Counted from the stretch's first letter, positions 15,635 to 24,045 are shown. The stretch is 46,809 nucleotides of DNA from an uncultured Alphaproteobacteria bacterium (GCA_903842595.1 CAIMMO010000142.1:1-46809), one strand, 5' to 3'. Notes: generated from the letters alone by a model not told the origin. Numbers and translations: made by a program.

Positions 15635-15697
15635 GTGCAACTGGAACGTCCAAGCCCGTACCGGGCGATAGAGCCAGTCTGCGCGGGAGCTTCCACC

Positions 15698-16894
15698 ATG
15701 CTGAGCGTAAACACGAACTACAGCGCGATGATCGCGCTTCAGAACCTCAACTTCACCAACTCCGAGCTGGAGTCGGTTCAGAACCGCATCTCGACCGGCT
15801 TCAAGGTGGCCGGCGCGAAAGACAATGGCGCCGTGTTCGCCATCGCTGAAGGCCAGCGCTCCCGTGTGTCCTCGCTCTCGGCTGTCAACGATGGCATCGA
15901 CCGGGCAAGCTCGGCCCTCGATGTCGCCCTTTCGGCGGGCGATTCCATCGGCAAGATCCTGAAGGACATGAAGACGAAGGCGGTTGCCGCTCAGGCGGCT
16001 GACCTCTCCACCGAACAGCGCGCCGCGCTGCAGGCGGACTTCGACGCCCTCCGCGCCCAGATCGACCAGGTCGCCAACTCGGCGACCTTCAACGGTCTCA
16101 ACCTGGTCGCTGCCGGCGGCGCGAACCTCAACGTCGTGATGTCCGACATCGCGGGCGCCACGACTGGCCGTCAGATCGACTCGACTGTCATCGCCGGTGT
16201 CGTGCCAGGCCTCTCTGCCTATGTGGTCGGCAACGGTTCTGTCGTTGCCGCCGACGACTCGACGTTCAACCTGAACGGTGTCGCCATCGGCACGGTCGAC
16301 GTGACCGCATCAATGACGATCCAGGGTTACCTCGACCAAGTGTCGACCCAGACGGGCGGCCGTGTCACGGCGAGCTATAACCAGTCGACCGGACAGTTCA
16401 GCTATGTTGCTGCCGAAGCCGTCGCCGGCTCGAACGAACTGACCATCACCACGGCCGGCACCGCCCGGTCCTGGCTCGGTCAGGGCGTTGCCGCCGGCGC
16501 CGTCTCGGGCGGTGCAGTGACGTCGACGATCACCAACCGCGACTTCACGGTTGGCGGCGCGGGCGCGCTTTCCACGGTTTCGACCGCGGCGAACCTGCTC
16601 AACACGACCGGCGCAGCCTCCACGGCGACCGGCAACATCGATACGGCGATCACCCAGCTCAACCTTCAACTGGCGTCCATTGGCTCGCAGGCCAAAGCGC
16701 TTGATGTACAGCGCGCCTTCCTTTCAAGCCTGTCAGACACCATCGAGAAAGGCGTCGGCAACCTGGTCGATGCCGACCTGGCGAAGGAATCGGCCAAGCT
16801 CCAGTCGCTGCAGATCAAGCAGCAGCTCGGCGCCCAGGCCCTGTCGATCGCCAACCAGGCGCCGCAGGTGATCATGTCGCTGTTCCGGAGCTGA
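15698..16894 (+). CDS. Flagellin 2 (long form, paralogue of flagellin 1)
   Basis: A 398-residue flagellin with the same layout as flagellin 1: N-terminal D0/D1 (MLSVNTNYSAMIALQNLNFT), a central insert with the flagellin_IN-like segment, and a C-terminal helix ending in APQVIMSLFRS. The frame opens at 15635, but the start is set by alignment with flagellin 1 and by GGGAG at 15685-15689. The sigma-54 promoter is 64 bp upstream. From 15947 to about 16653 it is about 96% identical in DNA to flagellin 1, while the first ~250 bp differ clearly, which suggests gene conversion. Confidence 0.96.
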   Translation: MLSVNTNYSAMIALQNLNFTNSELESVQNRISTGFKVAGAKDNGAVFAIAEGQRSRVSSLSAVNDGIDRASSALDVALSAGDSIGKILKDMKTKAVAAQAADLSTEQRAALQADFDALRAQIDQVANSATFNGLNLVAAGGANLNVVMSDIAGATTGRQIDSTVIAGVVPGLSAYVVGNGSVVAADDSTFNLNGVAIGTVDVTASMTIQGYLDQVSTQTGGRVTASYNQSTGQFSYVAAEAVAGSNELTITTAGTARSWLGQGVAAGAVSGGAVTSTITNRDFTVGGAGALSTVSTAANLLNTTGAASTATGNIDTAITQLNLQLASIGSQAKALDVQRAFLSSLSDTIEKGVGNLVDADLAKESAKLQSLQIKQQLGAQALSIANQAPQVIMSLFRS

Positions 16895-16927
16895 TCCCGG
16901 AAATTCGGCGATTTACGCGAAAACAAA

Positions 16928-16961
16928 GGGCCGCACTCGCTGAAAGGCGGGCGCGGCTCTC
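16928..16961. terminator. Hairpin between convergent flagellin 2 and GH29 genes
   Basis: A 13-bp stem with one mismatch and two G-T pairs (GGGCCGCACTCGC with GCGGGCGCGGCTC) and a short loop lies about 35 bp after the flagellin stop and ends close to the end of the convergent GH29 gene. It is preceded by an A-rich stretch (AAAACAAA), which would read as a T run for the opposite strand. Position is accurate to a base or two. Confidence 0.6.
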
Positions 16962-16966
16962 GCCAT

Positions 16967-18106
16967 TCAGCCCCCCTTGATGAAGCGTCCCAGTGCCTTG
17001 AGCGGCGCTTCCTGAAGCGGTGGAACTGTCCCGTCCGCCATCGGCCCGACATTGATCAGAAGGTTGCCACCGCGGCTGGTGGTATCGCGATAGAGCTCGA
17101 TCAGCGCGTTGCCGCTCAGATGGTTCTCTGGCTTGTCCTCGCGGTTGTAGCCGAACGCCCAGCCGATACCGCGACAGGCTTCCCATTTCTTCGCGCCCAT
17201 GTTTGCCCCGGCGGCGTACTCCACCGTGCGGAAGTCGCAATGCAACGGCTCGGGATTGTCCAGCTCGCCTCCGGATTCTGCGATGCGCTGCCTGACCATC
17301 GTGTTGAACCCCTCGCGTGCAGCCGGATCGCGCATGGCGTCGAACACTGCGCGCGAGGCAAGCCAGCGGTCATTCACCACGCCGTCCGGCACGGCGGCGT
17401 AATAGTCGGTCAGCAGTGCACGCAGATTGTCAGCCGACGGCCAGGCAATGTCGTTCCACAGCACCGAAGGCTCGTAGCGGCGGATCAGTTCGCGCACCTG
17501 TGCGTCCGCGTACGAACAATAGTCTTCCGACGTCGGCACGCACGCCAGCATGTCGCCGAAATTGGAGACGGGTGTGAAATGGAACGTCCAGTCGAGGCCA
17601 CCGGAATAATAGACGCCGAACCGCATGCCGCGCGCCCGCACCGCTTCCGCCAGTTCGCCGACATAGTCGCGCTGCGAGGTCCAGTCTCGCTTGTGGGGGT
17701 TTGCCACCTCGCTGGGCCACAGGCAGTAACCGTCATGGTGCTTGGTAACGAACACGACATAGCTGGCGCCGGCTTCGGCAAAGAGATCCGCCCATGCGCC
17801 GGCGTCGAACGATCGCGCCGCCGCCTCGAAAGCCGGCCGGAAATCCTCATAGGGTTTCCCGCGATACACCCGCGCATGGTGCGCCTCCGTCGGACTGCCG
17901 GGCACGCGCATGGCGTTCCAGTACCATTCGGCATACGGCGACCACGCCATGGCGCGGTCATAGTCGGTCTTGAACAGCTCGTTGATCGGCGTCTCGGCCG
18001 GCGCATAGGCCGGGATTGCGAACATTCCCCAGTGGATGAACACCCCGAGCTGCGGCCGCCCATACCAGTCGGGGCAGGGTCGGTCGAAAGCCGGGCTGTC
18101 CTGCAT
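16967..18106 (-). CDS. GH29 alpha-L-fucosidase-like glycoside hydrolase
   Basis: A 379-residue protein of the GH29 type. Characteristic blocks are QLGVFIHWGMFAIPAYAP, the VVFVTKHHDGYCLW segment, GVYYSGGLDWTF and ELIRRYEPSVLWNDIAWP, whose Asp is the expected nucleophile. NLLINVGPMADGTVP is the usual end of the catalytic domain. There is no signal peptide and no C-terminal sugar-binding domain, so it is probably cytoplasmic, whereas many GH29 enzymes are secreted. The frame is open to 18166 (TTG), but ATG at 18106 has GAGGGG upstream. It is inserted between flagellin genes on the opposite strand. Substrate may be a fucoside or related deoxysugar. Confidence 0.88.
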   Translation of the reverse strand: MQDSPAFDRPCPDWYGRPQLGVFIHWGMFAIPAYAPAETPINELFKTDYDRAMAWSPYAEWYWNAMRVPGSPTEAHHARVYRGKPYEDFRPAFEAAARSFDAGAWADLFAEAGASYVVFVTKHHDGYCLWPSEVANPHKRDWTSQRDYVGELAEAVRARGMRFGVYYSGGLDWTFHFTPVSNFGDMLACVPTSEDYCSYADAQVRELIRRYEPSVLWNDIAWPSADNLRALLTDYYAAVPDGVVNDRWLASRAVFDAMRDPAAREGFNTMVRQRIAESGGELDNPEPLHCDFRTVEYAAGANMGAKKWEACRGIGWAFGYNREDKPENHLSGNALIELYRDTTSRGGNLLINVGPMADGTVPPLQEAPLKALGRFIKGG

Positions 18107-18303
18107 GTTTGTATCCCCTCGCTCGCCAGGTCCGCAGGCTGCGCCCCTGACCGAACGGAAGCGCAAGCGGGATCGGGCAGGGCGTTTCCCATAATGTTGT
18201 CGGCAAGTCCGTTCCGGAAACCTCCCGTTAACGATTGTGAACCGACATTGCCCGTCGAATTGACGATTCGTTCACCACGTTTCGTCCACCGGAGACGGCC
18301 AAA

Positions 18304-19143
18304 ATGGTCGACAGGATCAATAACGCGGCAGGTGTGCTGGGGGCGCTGAAGCAGCTCCAGTCATCAGGCAGGGACTTATCGGCGGCGGACACGCGTCTGG
18401 CGTCGGGCCTGAGGGTCCAGAACGCGCGCGACGACGCAACGTCCTATCATGCTGCCGCCGTGATGCGTGGGATGGGCGGCACGCTCAACGCCGTCACCAT
18501 GAGCCTGAGCCGCGCCGAATCGATCTCTGATACTGCCATCGCTGGTGGTGAGCAGATATTGAAGCAGCTCGGAGCGATGAAGGCCACCGCCGCCCAGGCG
18601 ATGACCGGAGCTCTCGACGACAACCAGCGTATCGCCCTGCAGCAACAGTACGAAACGCAGATGGCGATGATGCAGACCTTCATCCGCAACGCCTCATTCG
18701 ACGGCGCCAACCTGCTCGATGGGTCCAAGCCCAACGGGGTATCCTTCATTGCCGATTCCGAAGCCTCCCAGACCGTCACGCTCGAAGGCCGCAACCTCAT
18801 GCCAGGCGGCGGCGTCATTCTCGCAATGCCTTCCACCACTGCGCTCAGCACCGCCCATTCCGCCGTCGACACGCACAGGCTGCTCGAGGATTCGATGGCC
18901 AATCTTGGCGACGAGCTTGCCGCCATGGGCGCCGAGCGTCGCCGTATCGAGGCGCAGAAGGGCTTTGTCGCCCGCCTCGCCGATGCGCTCGCCGCCGGCG
19001 TCGGGCGAATGGTCGATACGGATCTTGCCGCCGAAGCCGCACTGATCCAGGCGCTGCAGGTCAAGCAGGAGCTGTCCGCCGCGGCCGTCAACATCGCCAA
19101 CACGGCGCCGCAGTCCCTGCTTGCGCTGCTGCGCCCGAACTGA
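18304..19143 (+). CDS. Flagellin 3 (short, divergent)
   Basis: A 279-residue flagellin-family protein without the central insert, so close in size to Caulobacter flagellins. The N-terminus (MVDRINNAAGVLGALKQLQS, then DTRLASGLRVQNARDDATSY) departs strongly from the other two. The C-terminus keeps LIQALQVKQELSAAAVNIAN and TAPQSLLALL. The motif DGANLLDG marks the end of the N-terminal D1 part. GGAG lies ten bases upstream of the ATG. I see no clear sigma-54 site in front of it. It could be a minor filament or hook-proximal flagellin such as FljJ/FljL in Caulobacter; that role is inference. Confidence 0.88.
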   Translation: MVDRINNAAGVLGALKQLQSSGRDLSAADTRLASGLRVQNARDDATSYHAAAVMRGMGGTLNAVTMSLSRAESISDTAIAGGEQILKQLGAMKATAAQAMTGALDDNQRIALQQQYETQMAMMQTFIRNASFDGANLLDGSKPNGVSFIADSEASQTVTLEGRNLMPGGGVILAMPSTTALSTAHSAVDTHRLLEDSMANLGDELAAMGAERRRIEAQKGFVARLADALAAGVGRMVDTDLAAEAALIQALQVKQELSAAAVNIANTAPQSLLALLRPN

Positions 19144-19149
19144 CCCATC

Positions 19150-19851
19150 GTGCTCAACGCCCTCCAGATCGAGCAGGCGGTGGCCGCTTTCGTCACCTTC
19201 TTTGTGCTGATCGACGCGCCCGGCGTGGCCCCGATCTTCGCCTCGCTGACCGCCCCGGGCGGTTCGGCCTACGCCCGCAGGATGGCGTTGAAATCCGTCT
19301 TCGTCGCGGGCCTGATCCTGTTCTTCTTCGCCTTCGCAGGCGCCTGGCTGCTTGGCGCGCTCGGCATTTCGCTTGACGCCTTCCGGGTTGCCGGCGGTGT
19401 GCTGCTCTTCCTTATCGCACTCGAAATGGTCTTCGAAAAACGCCAGGCGCGGCAGAAGACCCGTGCCGACCAGGTACTTGCGGACGAGGAGGCTTCCGGT
19501 CGTCTCGAAGATGTCTCGGTCTTCCCGCTCGCGATCCCCATGATTGCGGGCCCCGGCTCGATCGCCTCCGCCATGCTCTACATGCAGAATGCCGACGGCG
19601 ACCCGGTGGGCATCGGCATCGTCTCCTTCGCCATAGGCGCGAACCTGGTCCTTGCCGGGCTGATCTTCCTCGCCGCCGGCCCGCTGATCCGTGTCATGGG
19701 TGACCAGATCGCCGGCGCCATCACCCGCATCTTCGGCGTCATCCTGTCGGCGCTCGCCGTCCAGATGATCATCGTCGGCATCATCGGCGCCTTCGGCCTT
19801 CAGGGCACGGACGCGATGGGACACGCGGCGCTGCTGACGGCGGCTCCCTAA
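19150..19851 (+). CDS. MarC family integral membrane protein
   Basis: A 233-residue membrane protein with six hydrophobic segments and the MarC/NAAT family blocks FVLIDAPGVAPIFASLT, FRVAGGVLLFLIALEMV and PLAIPMIAGPGSI. Family members are annotated as NAAT-type transporters, but their substrate is poorly established. Translation starts at a GTG only 6 bp after the flagellin 3 stop, so the two are probably cotranscribed. A polar loop of about 25 residues sits between segments three and four, as usual for the family. Confidence 0.92.
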   Translation: MLNALQIEQAVAAFVTFFVLIDAPGVAPIFASLTAPGGSAYARRMALKSVFVAGLILFFFAFAGAWLLGALGISLDAFRVAGGVLLFLIALEMVFEKRQARQKTRADQVLADEEASGRLEDVSVFPLAIPMIAGPGSIASAMLYMQNADGDPVGIGIVSFAIGANLVLAGLIFLAAGPLIRVMGDQIAGAITRIFGVILSALAVQMIIVGIIGAFGLQGTDAMGHAALLTAAP

Positions 19852-19872
19852 CAGCGAGCTCAGCCCTCCAAT

Positions 19873-19918
19873 CCAGATCTCCCTGTGTCAGGAGGCCAGA
19901 TCTCCCTGTGTCAGGAGG
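19873..19918. repeat. Tandem duplication of a 23-bp unit
   Basis: Positions 19873-19895 are repeated exactly at 19896-19918. The unit begins CCAGATCTCCC and ends CAGGAGG. It lies in the 194-bp gap after the MarC gene and before the end of the convergent gene. A partial degenerate third copy (AGAGACCCTGCGTCGG) may follow. Two copies only, so no strong functional reading. Confidence 0.85.
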
Positions 19919-19932
19919 AGAGACCCTGCGTC

Positions 19933-19967
19933 GGCATCAGTCTCCGATGCTGGGGTAGGCTGATGCC
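19933..19967. terminator. Inverted repeat after the MarC gene
   Basis: GGCATCAG (19933-19940) pairs perfectly with CTGATGCC (19960-19967) over a 19-base loop. An inner GCATC/GATGC pairing is also possible. There is no T run. It lies between convergent genes and could end transcription from either side. Confidence 0.4.
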
Positions 19968-20045
19968 GTGCTGTCGCTAACGCCTGAGAGGGGCGGGGCA
20001 GGAGAGCGTCTCCCTCAACGCTCGCAATTCATGCGAAGCCCGGCC

Positions 20046-21344
20046 TCAGGCCGGATGCTCTTCCATCAGATACACCGCGCTCTTCCGCACGGGGCGGCTG
20101 CGGGTGAACGATTTCCAGAACGTCGTCAGCGCGACAAACGCCAGAAGCGCAAGGCACGCCGCAATGCCGGCGAGCTGAAGCTTAAGTGCGTTGGTCATCG
20201 GGATCGCCGTACGCGCGGTTTCCAGCAGGTTGTCGCCGTCGAGATGCTCCAGCGCCACCGCCCGGTCGCCGCCCGCGGCCGCAACAAGACCAGCAGCGCG
20301 AAGGTCCACCCCGTCCTGCACGCGGCTCACGATGGCGATCGCGGACTCGACCGACGTGTCATGCGAGATCTCGCGCAGGATGCGGAATTCGGCGAGCAGC
20401 GGCTCCAGCTTCTGCAGGTCAATAGCGGTGCGGAACACACGTTCGACCACGGCTTGAGCATCCGAGGTATAGCGCAGCTCATTGCCCAGCTCTGCGCTGA
20501 GCAGGCGCTTCACCTCTGCCACCGGCACGATCTCCTCGATGCGCTTGGTGAGATAGAGCTTGAAGGGGACAGGCGCCTGGGTGCGCGTGCGCAACGTCGA
20601 CATCGCGACGGAGGCCCCCTCGCGGGCTTCGGGGTCCGCCAGGATCAGGCCGATGCCCGACAGCACGAATGCTGGAATGTCGGTGTTGTCGTCGTTGGCC
20701 CAGCCGACAGCCGCCAGCGTGTGCTGGCGAAGGTCGCCCAGCCGGTTGGTGGCCACGCGCGGTTCGATCTCGTCCTCGATCAAAACCGTCGCCATGGCGC
20801 TGCTTGCCTCCAGCTCTGGCTCGATGCGGGCGAGGGCGGGGCTGGCGCTCGGCAGGGCGGACGCCGGGGCCGAGGCGCTGAACATCGAAACGATCGACTT
20901 TGTCTGACGCTCGTAGGCGTCCTGCACGTCGTACGGCAGATAGGCGAGCGCCGCCTGCAGCATGGCGTCATCGCCACCGCCGTCAGCCACGGCGATCCGG
21001 GCGCGAAGGGCTTCCCCGTCCTTGCCGTCCAGCATGGCAGACGCGCTCAGGAGGAGGCCGCGCACACGCGCCATTTCACGCTCTTCCAGGGCGGTCCGCA
21101 CAAGGTCCGACCAGACGTCGCGGGGCGCTGCATCTTCCGTCAGCGAAATGGCTTCGAAGCGATCGTCCATCGCCTGGCGCGTCGCGGTGATGGCCTCGGG
21201 CGTTGTCTGGAAAGCCGGCCGCTTGTCGCCATAGGCCTGTGAAATCAGATGCGCTGCCATGAATGGCGTAGCGCACAGCGCTCCGTTGAAAATGAGGGCT
21301 GCATAGGCTGCAAATGGAATTCGGCGCTTGCGACGATGCTTCAT
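20046..21344 (-). CDS. Two-membrane-segment protein of unknown function
   Basis: A 432-residue protein I do not recognise. It has a basic N-terminus (MKHRRKRRIPFAAYAALIFN) with one membrane segment at about 8-28, a soluble domain of some 360 residues that is mostly alpha-helical and rich in Ala/Glu/Arg, and a second membrane segment at about 392-415 followed by a short basic tail. The soluble part is probably periplasmic. The frame opens at 21383, but ATG at 21344 has GGAAG upstream and gives the basic start. It lies 215 bp downstream of the flgI-flgJ-flgN-like operon on the same strand, so a flagellar or envelope role is possible. Confidence 0.6.
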   Translation of the reverse strand: MKHRRKRRIPFAAYAALIFNGALCATPFMAAHLISQAYGDKRPAFQTTPEAITATRQAMDDRFEAISLTEDAAPRDVWSDLVRTALEEREMARVRGLLLSASAMLDGKDGEALRARIAVADGGGDDAMLQAALAYLPYDVQDAYERQTKSIVSMFSASAPASALPSASPALARIEPELEASSAMATVLIEDEIEPRVATNRLGDLRQHTLAAVGWANDDNTDIPAFVLSGIGLILADPEAREGASVAMSTLRTRTQAPVPFKLYLTKRIEEIVPVAEVKRLLSAELGNELRYTSDAQAVVERVFRTAIDLQKLEPLLAEFRILREISHDTSVESAIAIVSRVQDGVDLRAAGLVAAAGGDRAVALEHLDGDNLLETARTAIPMTNALKLQLAGIAACLALLAFVALTTFWKSFTRSRPVRKSAVYLMEEHPA

Positions 21345-21558
21345 CGAGCCGCTTCCGTAACAAAACTGCGGATTGCCCGGCACACAGATTCCGGCATTCC
21401 GCCTACGCTCCCCAGCGACGTTCCTTTCTTTGCCGGTAGCCGCCAGAGATCAAGAGCGCAATACGTCCATCACACAAAAAACAGCGTCAAACGCATGCTG
21501 GACGTGCATGTTCCGAAACGATTTCGTCCTGACGCAAGAAGACTGATCCGAGCCTGAC

Positions 21559-22014
21559 CTAGGCTTTGGCGTTCAGCGCCACGCCAGAGGCCTGCCGTGG
21601 GGCGTTGCTGTTGAAGCTGCCCGTACGTCCATACCCCGCCGGAGCGCTGCGCACCGCCGCCACTTCAGCTGCAATGGAGCGCACCAGACCTTCCGTTACG
21701 GCCTTCGACGCAGACAACGCGACAGCATGTGCTTCGAGCATGGCTTCCAGCTCTCGCGACGCGTCCTTCAGCGACGCCTTCCGGGCAGCTGAAATTCCCG
21801 CAAGCAGAGCCGGGTTGGCCTTGATCCGCGCGACCTCAAGCCGCCAGGCGTGCACAAGGCGCTCCTTCTCGTCCCAATCGGCGTTCGCGGCGGACAGGCG
21901 GTGGGCCTGCACGGCTTCCGCCTCAGCGCCGATGAGCCGCACCAGCCGCCGCGTCATGGCGTCAAGCTGTTCGGCACGCTCATCGATGTCGCCTGACTGC
22001 TGGTTCATGGTCAT
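21559..22014 (-). CDS. FlgN-like flagellar chaperone candidate
   Basis: A 151-residue, almost entirely helical protein with a variable, Ser/Asn-rich C-terminus (after about residue 120). The position (last gene of flgI-flgJ, with ATGA overlap to the rod-binding gene) and the helical pattern with EAEAVQAHRL and DWDEKERLVHAWRLEVARIK are like FlgN-type export chaperones of the hook-associated proteins. Sequence similarity within FlgN is weak, so the call rests largely on context. Confidence 0.6.
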   Translation of the reverse strand: MTMNQQSGDIDERAEQLDAMTRRLVRLIGAEAEAVQAHRLSAANADWDEKERLVHAWRLEVARIKANPALLAGISAARKASLKDASRELEAMLEAHAVALSASKAVTEGLVRSIAAEVAAVRSAPAGYGRTGSFNSNAPRQASGVALNAKA

Positions 22015-22331
22015 TCCAGCCCCTGCATCTTGAGGATCTCCTTGAGGACTGATTCGGCGATGCCGACGCCGCCGCCCTTGGCGATGGCTTCGGCATACTG
22101 GTCGATCAGCATGGGGCGGAAGGTTGCCTCCGCATTGCCGCCGCCGAAGGGGCCGTCCGTCTCCAGCCCCTCGAACATCGGGCCCAGCATCTCCGCGATG
22201 AACATGCGCTCGAACTGCTGCGCCACCTGTTCGGCCTGGGCGCGTGTCTTGACGTCGGCGACGTTGGGCGCCGCCTTCTTCTGCGAAAGCAGTTCAGTCG
22301 GCAGGGCAGGCAGACCCAGCTCGGACATCAC
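22011..22331 (-). CDS. Rod-binding protein, FlgJ N-terminal domain only (CheL type)
   Basis: A 106-residue protein that contains only the rod-binding domain of FlgJ: QAEQVAQQFERMFIAEMLGP, then MLIDQYAEAIAKGGGVGIAE and a final SVLKEILKMQG. The peptidoglycan-hydrolase domain of enterobacterial FlgJ is absent, as is normal in alphaproteobacteria, where the protein is called CheL or FlgJ. It probably caps rod assembly in the periplasm while a separate muramidase opens the wall. It overlaps flgI by ATGA and is followed by the FlgN-like gene with another ATGA overlap. Confidence 0.9.
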   Translation of the reverse strand: MMSELGLPALPTELLSQKKAAPNVADVKTRAQAEQVAQQFERMFIAEMLGPMFEGLETDGPFGGGNAEATFRPMLIDQYAEAIAKGGGVGIAESVLKEILKMQGLE

Positions 22332-23452
22332 ATCACCTCGATGTCGGCCTGCAGAGCGCCGGACGCCTTCAACGCCTGCAGGATCACGATCAGGTCGCGC
22401 GGGCTGACACCCAGCGCATTCAGCCCGCCAACCAGCTCCCGCAGCGGCACGCCATTGCCGCCGAGGATGGCCAGTTTGGCAACATCCTCCGCCACCGCGA
22501 CATCCGTCTGGGGGACGACAACGGGCGGCGCGTTGGTGAAGGAGTTCGGCATGGCGACGCCAGGCGTCTCCTGAACCTGGATGGTGAGGTTGCCCTGGGC
22601 GATGGCGACGGTGGAGACGCGCACATTCTCGCCCATCACGATGACGCCCGTGGTCTCGTTGATGATCACGCGGGCGCGCTGCTCAGGCTCGATCTCCAGC
22701 CCCTCGATCTGCGCGATGAAGCTCGACATGTCGCGGAAGCTGGTCGGCCGGCGCAGGCGCACGGTGGCCGGGTCCATGGCGGCGGCAGCCTCCGTGCCCA
22801 CAAAGGCGTTGATCGCGCCGGCGATGCGCGAGGCCGTCGTGAAGTCAGGATTGCGCAGCGACAGGCGCAGTTCGCCCTGCGCTGCAAAGTCAAAGCGCAG
22901 CTCGCGTTCGATCGTCGCGCCGTTCGGCACCCGGCCATTGGTGGGAATGTTGCGGGTCAGCGAGGTGCCTGAATTGCCCGAGGCGGTGAATGCGCCCACG
23001 GCGACCGATCCCTGCGCCGCCGCATAGGCCTGGCCGTCGGCGCCCAGCAGCGGCGTCGCCAGCAGCGTGCCGCCCTCGAGGCTCTGTGCATCGCAAACCG
23101 CCGAAACCGTCACGTCGATGCGCGTGCCGTTGGCGGCGAAGGGCGGCAGGTTCGCGGTCACCATCACGGCGGCTGCGTTCTTGGTGTTGAGCGTCGCATC
23201 ACGGGTGTTGATACCCAGCCGCTCCAGCATGGATTCGAGGCTCTGCTGCAGCATGGCGCAGTTGCGGAGCGAGTCGCCCGTGCCGTTGAGGCCGAAGACG
23301 ATGCCATAGCCGATCAGCTGGTTGTCGCGCACGCCCTCGACATCGATGATGTCCTTGAGCCGCGTGCCGGCATGCGCCATTCCCCAAAAGGATTGGGCGC
23401 CCAGCGCGGTGGCGGACAGCAGACAAAGACAAGCGGAAACGAGCGCGCGCAT
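22328..23452 (-). CDS. flgI: Flagellar P-ring protein FlgI
   Basis: A 374-residue periplasmic P-ring subunit. It has a Sec signal peptide (MRALVSACLCLLSATALGAQ) followed by RLKDIIDVEGVRDNQLIGYG and VFGLNGTGDSLRNCAMLQQS, both hallmark FlgI blocks, and ends with LGVSPRDLIVILQALKASGA, then LQADIEVM. Length is normal. It heads a three-gene operon with the rod-binding and FlgN-like genes. It is divergent from fliX across 164 bp, as in Caulobacter. Confidence 0.97.
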   Translation of the reverse strand: MRALVSACLCLLSATALGAQSFWGMAHAGTRLKDIIDVEGVRDNQLIGYGIVFGLNGTGDSLRNCAMLQQSLESMLERLGINTRDATLNTKNAAAVMVTANLPPFAANGTRIDVTVSAVCDAQSLEGGTLLATPLLGADGQAYAAAQGSVAVGAFTASGNSGTSLTRNIPTNGRVPNGATIERELRFDFAAQGELRLSLRNPDFTTASRIAGAINAFVGTEAAAAMDPATVRLRRPTSFRDMSSFIAQIEGLEIEPEQRARVIINETTGVIVMGENVRVSTVAIAQGNLTIQVQETPGVAMPNSFTNAPPVVVPQTDVAVAEDVAKLAILGGNGVPLRELVGGLNALGVSPRDLIVILQALKASGALQADIEVM

Positions 23453-23577
23453 GGAATACCGGAATACGGGTGATGGGAAATCATCCGACCATTCTGGCCG
23501 CAGCGTTGTTCACCCGGAGGATGCCTCCCCAATCGGCAACAAAGCCTTAAGCAAAGTTTCCGGCCGGGAAATGATGC

Positions 23578-23593
23578 TTAAGGGGTCGTTAAC
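23578..23593 (+). promoter_or_regulatory. CtrA box upstream of fliX
   Basis: TTAA (23578-23581), seven bases, then TTAAC (23589-23593) is a perfect match to the CtrA recognition sequence TTAA-N7-TTAAC. It ends 23 bp before the fliX start codon and lies in the divergent flgI-fliX gap. In Caulobacter fliX is a class II gene under CtrA, so the site fits the known circuit. Confidence 0.8.
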
Positions 23594-23616
23594 CAAGTGG
23601 GTCAAATCTGCCGGCC

Positions 23617-24045
23617 ATGAAGGTCACGTCCACCCCATCAGCTGCGGCTTCGGCCTCCAGCAGCGGAGCAAAGACCGCAGCGGAAGGCTTTGGCGAACTG
23701 CTGAACATCGGCGGCGCGGCGCCGCGCGCAGCTGCTTCCGCGGTGTCGGGTGCAGCTGGCGTCTCCAGCATTTCCGCACTTATGGCGCTGCAGGGCATTG
23801 GCGGCCCCGAAGCGCGCGCGCGCGCCCTGCGCAAGGGGCGCCGCATGCTTGATGCGCTCGACCGTCTCCAGGTCGCCCTGCTCGGCGAGGGGCCGACAAC
23901 GCGCCATCTGACCCTGCTCCAGGGGGCGCTCGCGGAGCAGAGAGAAGCCACCGGCGATTTCGGGCTCGACGACACCCTCAACTGGGCAGAGGTCCGTGTC
24001 GCCGTCGAGGCCGCCAAGCTCGAACGGGCGAACGAACCGGCCTGA
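23617..24045 (+). CDS. fliX: Flagellar assembly regulator FliX
   Basis: A 142-residue FliX protein. In Caulobacter FliX couples completion of the early flagellar structure to activity of the sigma-54 activator FlbD. The N-terminal third is low complexity (Ala/Ser). The conserved part is VSSISALMALQGIGGPEARA, RALRKGRRMLDALDRLQVAL and LTLLQGALAEQRE. Divergence from flgI and a CtrA box in front agree with the call. FlbD itself is not in the window. Confidence 0.9.
   Translation: MKVTSTPSAAASASSSGAKTAAEGFGELLNIGGAAPRAAASAVSGAAGVSSISALMALQGIGGPEARARALRKGRRMLDALDRLQVALLGEGPTTRHLTLLQGALAEQREATGDFGLDDTLNWAEVRVAVEAAKLERANEPA

Noticed and set aside
19968-21242. 424-codon plus-strand frame opposite the unknown membrane protein
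   Set aside because: Rich in Arg/His/Gln/Gly, no hydrophobic pattern or domain; the minus-strand frame has a proper start, membrane helices and a ribosome-binding site.
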